From the NCBI GenBank assembly GCA_018713725.1, contig DVOJ01000017.1:1-39161 (forward strand): a DNA stretch of 39,161 bases. The letters run 5' to 3'. Under the pieces are notes generated by a model, which was given only the letters and a program-made list of their open reading frames with translations, was not told where the DNA came from and ran no database searches. The translations under genes were made by a program, and so were the position numbers. Every line of letters begins with the position of its first letter. Positions within the stretch are counted from its first letter, which is position 1. Source of the stretch: Candidatus Caccopulliclostridium gallistercoris (GTDB lineage Bacteria; Bacillota; Clostridia; Christensenellales; UBA1242). Shown piece by piece: positions 16,208 through 28,300 of this stretch.

Positions 16208-16236
16208 AGTATAACACAAACTTAAAGCGCTGTCAA
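16208..16236 (-). promoter_or_regulatory. Near-consensus promoter of the 957-residue protein gene
   Basis: Minus strand: TTGACA (16236-16231), exact 17-bp spacer, TATACT (16213-16208). It lies back-to-back with the promoter at 16289-16317; the two -35 boxes are 52 bp apart. Confidence 0.85.
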
Positions 16237-16288
16237 TTTATGAATATATAAAAAATATATAAAATAAAACAATTTTACCGCCATTTGT

Positions 16289-16317
16289 TTGACTTAAAAT
16301 TGTGTAAAATATATAAT
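16289..16317 (+). promoter_or_regulatory. Near-consensus promoter of the giant-protein operon
   Basis: TTGACT (16289-16294), exact 17-bp spacer, TATAAT (16312-16317). Start expected near 16324, giving a leader of about 44 nt. Confidence 0.85.
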
Positions 16318-16367
16318 TAATTTGTCAAATATTGCAAATAATGTAAATAAATCTTGGAGAAATTAAA

Positions 16368-19300
16368 ATGAGATTTTTTAAAATTTTTTTAATTGTATTT
16401 TTTTCATTAGTAGGAGTATGCGGAGCTACCTATGGCATTATGCTTGCCACAGGTTATTTCGACCAGGAAAGAATTGAGCCGGAAGATATATATTTTGAGC
16501 AGTCCGTGTATAACGAAGTGGGCGCGCTGGATGAAAACGGAAACGTATCCTTTGAAATAACTATTCAAAGTTCAACGCAAGATGTAACTGAAAAAAGGGT
16601 ACAGCTTTCTTTTAAAAATCAAACTCTTCCTGTTGTGCAAGGAAGAATTTCTAACGGCATTATAAGCATTCCGGAAAAAGCCAACATTGGCGAACCCTTC
16701 AAGGTTTATGTTACGCAAGAATATATGGACGAAACGGGCGGCAACTGGAACAAGGGCGGAGCGTCTACAATCGTTGCTAGAACAGACATTATTGGCGTAA
16801 CCCAAGCGGAAACCACCATTAATGTAGATGTTCCAGTTTATTCAATTAAGGCAGTTGCAAAAGTAAACGGCGTGGAAGCAACAACGTTTTCGGTAAACTC
16901 CACGTTCACAGTAGAGCCGGAATTCACACCAGCATTAAGTGCCTATATGTTTGGCGGCACGGAAACAAAATCCGTTTACTACGCATTCACAACGTCACAA
17001 GGAAACGTTAACAACTACATTGAAGACCTTGGCGTTATAGAAGGCAAAAGAACGTTTAGAGCGCTTATGCAAACAGAGCAGCCTATAACAATCACGGCGT
17101 ACGTTTTCAACAACTCTGAAATAGAACTAGAAAACGAAGCTCTCTACACCGAGGAAGCAGACTTAATTAGGCAGGCTTCTAACGCTACGTTTGGAAAATC
17201 TTCTAGTGTAAATGTGAACTTTGTTACACAAACAATAGAAGGTTTTGAAATTTCAAGTTTAAGTAACCAGCTTCCATTCAATAAAACTACCAGAGTGTAT
17301 GCTAACTCTGCAAACGAAGAAGATTACTCGCTTGGCATTAAAGTGTATACTTCGGACACAAGCGTAGATATGTCCTATAAGCTATCCGACGTGGGCATTA
17401 GAATAGTTCTTCCAGAAGGCTCTAACGGCAATGAAGTGGTAGTAGCTGGCTATTCTAGCATGATTGGTGTAACGCCGGAAGGCGATGTTGTAACAGGCGA
17501 AGATATAGATGCGGCAGAAGATACAATATATTACTTGCCAACCACAAACACGCAAAACATGAACAATAGCTACTGGACGTTAGCTGCAAACAACCCAAGC
17601 GTAAACTTCAACATTGAAGTAAGAGTGTTTGGAAATGAAAACGAATTCTCTGAAAGCTTCCCAGCGGAAGATAGGGTAAGGCAAACAAGCTCTTGGTCTA
17701 CGGCAGGCGTTGTATCCACAAGCCTAACATGGAAAAACGAAGACCCAGTAACGCTTAAATATGAAGACGCTGAAAATGAACAAGACATAGTTCATAGAAG
17801 CTATAACCTTTATAACAATATCAGCATTACTCAGGGCTCTTATACCACAATTAGATATATAGCCTACACAAGCGTAGAAGGCGAAAATATTACGGATATG
17901 ATTTCCGGGGTTGTAGATAACTCACTATTCAATTTTACCTCGCTCTTCCAAAGCTATGGTTTAGGAACATATGCTTCGGCGGCGGAGATTGTAGACACCG
18001 GCGAATTTGAAACAAAGGGCACGGGCACGTTTAACGTTATAGCCGTTGTAATTCAAACCAACTATCTTGGCGCGCCAATACTTAGTGAAGATGGATACTA
18101 TCAAGTTGTAACCCTTGTAAAAAGTCAAGATAACCCGCTCAGCAACCAGCCGCTTGAATTTACAATAACAAAAACTTTAAAAACAATTTCAAGCTATGTT
18201 ATTGCAAGCGAAGACGTTTTAACAAGAGTTAAAGGCAATTTATCTTCACAAGAATTAACAAACTACAACTTAAACTACACAATAGAAGGGGCTAAAAATG
18301 CGTTAGACTCTAGTTACAGTAGCCACTACGCCTTTACAGGCACAACGGAAACTGCTGCCTTTGTAATGGAGATAAGAATTGCCACTGGCGACGAAGCTAT
18401 ATTCATAGACGCATGGAATAACAACGAAACCACAATTCAGTTTAGAAACACAAGCACGGATATGCTTTCTAACGTTTTAACTTATCAAAAACTAGGAATA
18501 TCCGTAGGTAATATTAGAGATTTAGGCGATGGTTACAGCGCAATTTATGTACCATTTATAGCAAGGAACGTAACGCAAGACACCAAAGTTCAATTTGAGC
18601 TTTTATATCAAAAAACTGAAAGCAAGTTAGAAACTCTATCTTGTTACGATTATGATAGCCCAACCGTACAAAAGACCTTTGAAGTTTACGACGGCAACCC
18701 AAATAAAATTGTTTTTGGCAACACAGAAAACAACGGAATTGTAACGTCGGAAAATTCAAGAATTGAAAAGAGTATTGAAATAGAAGACAATGGCCAAGTT
18801 GAAGGAGACGGTAGATATATAGCCACAGATATAAGTACGGCTTATGCATTAACTGGTTATGGTGGAGATTTAGAAAGCGAACTCTTCAATTCTGATGGCA
18901 GATTTAACGTTCTTGTGTATGATAAATACAACAATCTTATTGGAGACTTAACTGATGGTACTGGCATGGTAAACTATGCCGAAACTTCTAGCACAGACGA
19001 AGATGGCAACTATACTGTAATTGTTAGAACAAATGTAAAATCTTCTGAATTTAGTAGTTCTACGTCAGACTATCCTTCTGCAACGCTCTATTTCCACGAG
19101 TCGCAGGGCGGATATGTAAGTAGAATTGAATACGTATCTGATTTTGACGGGTCTGAAAATAGAGAATTTGATATAGATATCTCTTTTGATAACGAAGATA
19201 ACGTTTACACTTCTAACACTATTGTTAATATGCAAACAATTGGCGTTGAAGATAGAATGGTAACGTTAAAGGGAGCACAAGCTTTATTTAGAATTACTTA

Positions 19301-22300
19301 CTCTTTAAACGGCACGGAATATATCCTTTACAATGTAACTGATTTTGAAGCTTCTTATATAGAAAATTACTCCGATTGGCTTGGCTTTAATGAAGGTGGA
19401 GATACCTTAGAAATTAGGCAAAGTTTTGGTAACAGTTTAAACTTTAACATAACGGCATCTGTGCCAGAGCTATTTATAAATCAAGTTATTGGCTTTACGG
19501 TTAACCCAGCAATTGTGCTTACAAGTAGCGAAATAACGCCTACTCAAACTGGGGCTGAAAGCGTTGGCGAAAACCCAGTTTACAGGGGAGTTTATTCTGA
19601 TAACATAATTAATGTAGAATTGACGTTTGAAAACTATTCTTACGCATCAGCGGCAGGTATACAAGTTTGCAATGAAAACGGAGAAGCTTTCAATACAGCT
19701 TATTCTTCTGCTATAATAGATAACAACGGTAATAGCATTTCGCTTGAAATAAATTTTGGCGCAGATAAACTTGGGCAACAAGTAGTAACGCTTTATACGG
19801 GCAGCGACCCAAATAACATAGGCTTTGGATTTAGGCAAAACCTATACTTTAACGTTACGCCAAATAGGCAAGTAGAAGTAAACGGAAACTACACCTTAGA
19901 AAGTGACGGCACATATAACCTTGGTACAATTTACTTAAAAGGCTCACAATCGGCGGGAGTATATGAAAGAATAGAAATATATTCTGCGGCAGACAGCGCA
20001 TTACTTAATATAGTAAAAAGATTACTTGAAGAAACTGATACCGACGGCACTTTAACGTCGTTTGAAAACTTAAATCTTTCCTTTAACCCTACAAGTATTC
20101 TCCCAACGCACGAAACCGAGCGATATTTTATAGACAATAACACTGCAACGGGTGCATTTGTTGAAATAAGGGGCGAGCTTCCAGAAACAGAAACGTTAGA
20201 ACTTTATATACTTTATGGTACGGAAGGGAACTTAACAAGCATAGCTAAAATTAAGTTCAATGTATCTGCAAACGTTATTGTTCCAGACCTAAGTGCAAAC
20301 AATGGCTCTCTTCAAGGAACATCTACGTCTGGGGATATTACTCACAAAGCCTTTGCAAACTATAACTCTACACAAGAAGAAGATACGCTTCACTTAGTGC
20401 TTGTATCTGGCTATACATACACATATAACGATATTTTATATCTATTTAATAACGATGCCGGCAGGTTAACGGAAGGAGAAAATGCGGGCAAATTTAACTT
20501 AAGCTTTGCAAATAGTTCTAGCTATGTGGCAAACAACGAAACAAGTACAATATCTGTAAACTCTTCCATTGTTAACGCAAACCAAAGCACGTTTGAAATA
20601 GTTCAAGACGGAGTTGCAAGTATAAGGTTTAACGTTGTAATAATTCCAGGAAGCTACGAGTTTGTAAAGTATAACACACAAAACGACGAGCGTACAGATT
20701 CCGACTATGCTAACCTTATAAATAACTTAAATAGAAATATATATCTATTAAACGATATGACCTATTTACAAGACGAAGAAATTTACGATTCTTACTTTGG
20801 CGGAAAAACGGAAAATCTATATTATGATAGACCTGTCAACGAAAACGACCCGCACGATAGAAACCCGTATGGTATATCTTATTACTACGCAAACAAAACC
20901 AACTACTTATTTAGAATTGTAAACGAAGACGGAACGTCTAACCCAAATGCCTATGCAACCTTCGATTCTTCAACCGGAATTTTAACCACCTACACCTACG
21001 GAACGGAAAAGTTTATTAGAATAGAATGCTATTCTGGCGCAGACCAAACAGTAATATTTAGTTACAGAATTAAAATAGTGCCAAATGCAGACCTTAACGT
21101 TTACTATCCGTACATTTACGGCGCTAACCCAACGGGCACAGGCGTAGCCGAGTACTTAGAATTCACTCCAAACACAGATATTCACCTAAACTTAAATGAA
21201 GTTTTTGCAGAAAATATTCCAAATTATAGGGAAGATGAAAACGGCAACCCAGTAGGTAAAAGATTTGCTCTTCAAAGCCAAGATAACGGTGCTTATGTAG
21301 ACGTTGAAACAGATTACACATTAAGGTTCTCTATATCTTCGCTTACAGTGGGAAGTAGCCCAATTACTGGAAACAACATTTCTGGCTTTGCCAGCGTTAC
21401 GCAGGACGGAAACCTATCTATCTACTACCTTGCTGGAACAATGATTACTGTTGGCTTACACGTGGAAGCTTACCTTGGGGAAAACTCTCTTGGCGCTTCT
21501 GCCGATTATACAGTTATTGTAGGTTACGACTACGGCGAATTTAGTTTTAGAGACCCAGACAATTTAAGCTTACCTTTTGACGATAGCGAAGACCCAATAG
21601 TAATTGAAGCTGAAAGTGGAGAGGAAGGCGAAAGTGGTTACACACTAAACTTAAACGAAAAAGTAGCTCTTGCAAGAATTCAAGGCGGGCTTGCCACGAA
21701 GTCAGATTTACTAAACTTCTATTTCTACAATGAAAATCAAGAAGACAGCCTTCAATTCGACGCAACCAGGTCTATTATCACACTATCAGATAAGTATGAA
21801 AACGGTCTTGTTAGCGATTTAACCTTTAAAGTTCTCTTGTATACAAGATACGGCGCAAACACAGCTTATAAAGTGCTTAATGTGGTATTTAAATCTAATA
21901 TTCAAGCAGAAATTGCTCAAACTGATTATGTAATCTACGGCTCAGGCACAAAATTTACAACTTACTCGGATAGAACAATAGATTTAAAGAATGTATTAGC
22001 TTTAACTAGAACAGACGGAGATAACCCAACAATTGTTTGGGGTACGTCTACACTTGTAGCTCGCCATTACGGCGAAATAACAACTGACATTACTATGGAC
22101 GAAGGTGTGATTTCACTTCCACAATTAACGTCGGCTAGAACATATAACCTTACATTAACTTTAAGCTTAAAAGATATTACAGACCCTTTTATATATAACT
22201 TCACTTTAACCGTTTATCCAAACGTTAAAACAATCTATGATGCTGAAAACCCTTATCCACATACTGATAATATCTATGCTAATAGCGAAGAAACAAAAAT

Positions 22301-25300
22301 TGTGGCAATTGAAAGCATAGAAGCAGACCTTGGTGGAGAATTACAGCCAGACAATTCTTCTCTATTTAAAATTTTAGATTCAACTGGAACTGGATATTAT
22401 GTAAATCCAGGCGAAGGCGAACAGGGTTCTAATTATTTAGGTGTATTTGTAGAAGATGGCATAAGTGCAATTGAAAGCGCGCAAGTAAATTTAGTAGACA
22501 AAGTTCCTACCTTATTTGTAACAACAAAAGCCATAGATAGTATTACACCTGTAACAATTCGAATAGAATTAACAGTAAACTACGTAGTTTACAACGCTTA
22601 CGTTTACTTTGAAGTTATTCCAGATACTAGCGTGGAATTAAACTACCCAACTGCAAGTGGAGAAGCTAGAACAGCTGAATATATCTACTTACCATCGGGT
22701 GAAGAATATACTATAAATTTTGCTAATCCTGCATTGTTTGGTACAAACAATAGAATAGTTTTAAGAGACGTGGAGGAAGGTGACTTTGGCCCAACTGACG
22801 ATAAAGGTCACACTGTAGCAATTAGATTAGGCGGAACAAACTGGCAAAGATATATAGTTCCAGATAATGCTAACGATGGAAAAGGAATACCGGAAGGCGA
22901 AAGCTATACTTTGACGTCTACTTCTATAAAACTAAAATGGAAAGAAGGCGTAAGCTCGGTTAACTCTCTTGACCTATCCTTTGTAATAATTATAGACGGC
23001 ATTGAACGTGATACCTACACCGTACGTGTAGACAAGAACTTAGGAAACGTATACGGCGCAGAAGTAAACTACTTTGGCGACACAGAAGTTGCTTCGGACG
23101 GTCAAGAATATGAAATATTCATATTAAATGACAATGAAGATGCAATCTTCTCGGCAAACTACCAACGCCTAACCTTTATTGGCAAAAGTGACCTTGCCGA
23201 CGGAACTATAATTTCTGCAAACGACATTGGCGGAAATTTTGCAGAAATCTCCATAGATAACGGAGCTACCTTTAATACTTCTGTAACCCTTGATAGCACT
23301 TACAGAAACACACAAGTAAAACTTATAATGCGCTTTACAGAACTTGGAGACACTCCAACAGAAAGAATTGACCCATATGGCAATGCAAATCAAGTTAATA
23401 GTTTTGCAAAATACTTTACAATTTCAGGCAACAGAAATTTCAGCGATATTGCCACGGTTGGTACGGCAGAAGTTGTAACAAGAATAAGCGTATATTATAG
23501 GGGCGACCTTGTAGATTACTCTAAATATAGCGATGGCGCTCTAAGTGCTAGTGGAGTTAGTGGTGGACTAGATGATATTGCTCTAGACCTAAGCGAGCCA
23601 ACTACAAACTCTACATTAGATTTCAATTTAGATGGCGTAAACGGAACTTTTGTAACCTATGGCTACAAAGCAGTGTTCGACTTCAAAATTGGCAACGGAA
23701 AATCCGCTTCTCAGGGATATATTGAAGTAGAAGCTAATGAAAGTTTAACTGGCGTTCTTGGCGTATCAGGCGAATCTAACATTTGGGAAATAACAAAATA
23801 CAACGGTCAAAACTATCCACAAGACTACTTTGCACCAGAACAAAATAGAAGCATTACAATGTCCTTATATCTTGTGGCAGACACGGATTACGACTATACT
23901 CAGTTTGACGAAAACGGAGATTTTAGCTCAGATTCAATTATCTATTGGGCTGGCGATGACGAAGCAACTTTAAGATATCCACCTTCAAGAGTGCTTCCAG
24001 TTCAAATGCCTTACACAACAGGCAGTGGCTCTAATCAAACAACTTCTTATTATACTTACGACTTCAACATTAACGCCGACGGCGCGAAAAACCAAGGTAA
24101 CTACGTAGTATATAAAGTAACGTATACAGTGCAAATTTCAGATACAGAATCGCAAAGTGTTTCTGAATATATAATGTTAAAAGTTATGCCAGACTGGCAA
24201 TACTCTTTAAGAAACGGCGAAGGCGCAACGTCAACGCAGAACTCTGAGAGCACACCGCTATATATTTACTACACTGGCAAAGGCGGTTTAAGCCCTACGG
24301 ATAGCGAAACTGAACTTCCACTTACACTTGCTAGAACTGGTAGCACTAGCCGTGTAGTTCTAACTCACACAAATGGTCAAGATACATCTAACCAAGCTAC
24401 CGACTTTACTTACACATTAAGCCCAAGCCTTCAAAACTATTTAACTTTAAGTAGCACGGGCAGCAATGTTATTCAGTTTGAAAGGGGAGCACTAACTGCA
24501 AACTATGGCGACATAAACGGCTATATAGACATAACAGACGAGTTTGGCTATACTTTAAGATACTATGTAGTACTTAAAGCAAACACAACCAGCACGAACA
24601 TAGCTTTAATAATAGACAGCGAAGGCTCACAAGTTCTTGGTAGCGAAATTTGGGAAGGTTCTAGCATATATCTACTAGACTATAACACGTACGTAAATGA
24701 TTGGGCTACAACAGAAAGACGTAGCAATCTAGCAGATATTGGCGCGGACTACTACATATTAATTAGTGGTTACGGCGAGACATTTAATGATTCAACTGCT
24801 CCGGCAGCAACCTTTACAGCGCTAAATTCCGATGGAACGAATTCTGATTCTATTGAAAAAACAGAAATTGAAGAAAGCGACGAAAATTATACGAAATATG
24901 CAAACAGATTAGCAGAATTTAGAGTAATGAACACGGCGTTCTACTCTGGCGCACTTAGTGTTCCGCTTACCTTACAAATTGAGCTAACTATAAATAAAGG
25001 TAGCACAGAAAATGTTTTAATAAGCACAAATATCTTTTTAAGACAGCGCTATGCTACAACAATAAGCTCGGCAAACTCCAACAACGTTTTAGATAACGAA
25101 GACTTCGACGTTTCTAACTTTATAAATATTTCTGATAGAAAAATTGGAGATAACCTTGGCAATGCAACCGTTGGAAATTATGACTATTCAATAGACCTAT
25201 CCGGCGTGAACTTAGAAAGCGGTTCACTAGAAGTAAGGGTAGAGTTGTCAAGACCTGGTGTTACTGCAACTACTGGCGTGCTTACAATTCCTAGCTCAGA

Positions 25301-28300
25301 GCTTAACGGTCAGGGCGGACAATACTTCTTCCTAAGCGACTTTGAAGGCTTTGAAAGCGTAGACTTCTCTCAGTACGACTTAAATAATGAAAACACCTAC
25401 ATTAGAATTTTAAGCTTTGCTATCACTGGTTCTACAAACTCAAATAACACGCCTATAATGTACACTTATCAATCTACATCTAGGGGCGTAACAACTGAGA
25501 GCATAATTGTTCTTAACCCAACAACGCAGCCATTATATTTACAGGCTACAACAGAAATAAATAATGAAAATATAACCTTTGTTTATGGCTCAGAGCAAAC
25601 AGAAACGGAAGAGGACGATTCTTCATCATATGAAATAACTCCTACTGCAATTCCTTCAAGCGCAGCATCTACAAGAATAACCTTCAGTTCTTCGAACTTT
25701 GTTACTAAAAAGGAAGAGGACAAAAGTAAAGTAGAAAATTATAATTACTTGCCAGATAAACTTACAGTAGAACTTTATGAAAGTACTGAACTAACTACAC
25801 CTTACAGCAATCAATTCGACTTAACTGATAAAATTAAGAAAGATAAAAAAGTATCTCTTAACACTATGGACGTTGTTAGCACAAATACTGCCGATGAAAC
25901 AGCAGAAGAAAACAATGTTTTATTAAACGTTAGAACAAACTATGGTGTTAAACAAGTAAAATTCACTTTAAATTACGATGGAACTCAGGCTAAATCGTTA
26001 AGGTATGAACTAAGTGAAGCAGTTTTACAAACAGGTGGACTTACAGAAGAACAGTTAGATAATGTAACTAACGGCGTATGGACATTTACACTTAGTGATA
26101 TGCCGCTAACCAGTGAAGACCTATTAAAAGTAAAGGCTACAACAATTTACTCAGATACAATTACGCTTTCAATTCCAAAAGGCTTTGTATCAGGAGCACG
26201 TAGACAGCTAAGCATAAGTGTTAGCTCTAATGGCGAAAACTTAACCACAACACCTTATGTTGTAAACGTTACGGAAACTTATGCTCACTATATCCATATT
26301 CCACTTTCTACAATTCTTGGCAAGAGTACGTTTACTGAAGACGATATCAATGCAAATTATACAGTTACCATTACTCATGATAATCTTAACACTCAAATAA
26401 CTTATGTTCCATTAAATGATAATATTGATGGAAGCAAAAACATATCTTCAAGCGTAAACGGAAATATGGCAAGCCTTACAATATCTAACTTCAATATATT
26501 AGAACTTGAACAAGAAGATAACATTGCAGCACGCGACGTATTAGATGTGTTATCTGTGAGCCAATTCAATACGGCTACAAAAACAACTTTAACTTCAATC
26601 TATAAGGGCTACATTACAAAGTTTGCTAAGAGTAACCTTTACAATTCAAACAGCATAGGTTACACGGTAACGCCAAACCCATACGGTGTAGATACAAGCG
26701 GAAATACCGGAACATTAAGCTACAAACAAATAGATGCAGCAGCTTGCGAACCAACACCAGTTAGTGGCCGCACGGTTTACACAATTCGTGCAGATATGTG
26801 GACACAAGGCTTCCAAGTTGTAGGTAGAAGCGGCGATGTAATTTCACTTCTAAACTACTACTTTGGCTTAGGAGATAAGATATTCTTTGAAATCAATACA
26901 GACGACGAACAAATTCCTGGCGGCTTTGGTGCAGGTCTTGCAACCATTGATGCATACGGAACAATTACCACAGACCCAAGCTTTGATATAACCACAAACG
27001 CTATTTCAATATCTATAAGAGCATATGTAGACAAAACTAACGATAGGGCAAATTCAATCGAAGTGGGCACAATAGCACTTGTGCTCACTGAGAACACCCT
27101 TACAGCTCCGTCTGTGGGTAACTACACAATTCAACGCAAATCTACGGGATTAAGCAGTACTGGCGCAGTAGTTGAAACGCTTTACGAAAGCTTAAATTAT
27201 ACCGTAAATTCGCCAAACGATAGGGTAATAGACATAAACGAGTTGGACTTTCCAGTTAGAAGTTCAACAGATAGCATAGCAAGCTGGCGTTACAACTACA
27301 CATTAATAGAACTTTTTCAAAGCGGAACAATAATCAATGCAAATTCTAATGATACCAGTAAAATAGATATAGCTTTAAGAACTATAAACGATAGAACATC
27401 TTTAAGAAGCCGTGAAGTTACCGCCACCATACAAGCAGTATCCAAAACCACCGGCGAAGTTTTAACAAGTATACCAATTATGTTCAAATTCGACGGAAAC
27501 GGGTATAATTTAAGTCTTGGAAAAATCTCAAATGGAAACTTTGTTGCTTTTGAAGACGGTATATATACCATTAATTCAGAGAATATTGGAAATTATCAAT
27601 ACGATATTACCATAGACCTACCCACAATTTTTGAAGATAATATTATTACTGGTTTAAATTACGATTATAGCTTAATAGTTACAAACTATTCTTCAGCTTC
27701 CGGAGAAAACATTCAAATTGATGATATAGGAATTGGAAGCGGTGGAAGTAGTACTGGACAAACTCAGCCTATAAATGAAATAATTGTTTTTGAAGCTCGT
27801 GCTTACAGCAGCTCGGAAACGAATTCTCTTCTTGGAACTAAATATATAGGTTATATTTCTGATGTGGCAGTAACGGCTGGCGGTGTTGCGTTAGACCTTA
27901 GAAATGCCTTTGCAAATGAAGACTACTATGGAGATATAATTCGTTATGAAACTACTAGAACTGGGTTAACAATTCCTATTTCAACAGACTTTGCTCAAAT
28001 TGGATACAACACTAATTGGGATTTAACCGAAGATGATGAAGGTTATGACGAAAGTTTAAAGGAAGAAAAAGCAAAATTCATTACACCTAGCATAGATGAT
28101 AAAAATATGAATGCAGGAATTAATCATAGTTGGGTGTTAGAAGCAACTGAAAATCAAACTACTAGTATTTCAGTAAACAAAGCATACTATAATTTAATAA
28201 ATGTAAAATTAAAATATAAACAAAGCTTTGTTATAGAAGGAACTTTCTCTAATAGTTTAACTTCAGATTTGAATGCTAAAGTAGATATAGAGGATTTAAA

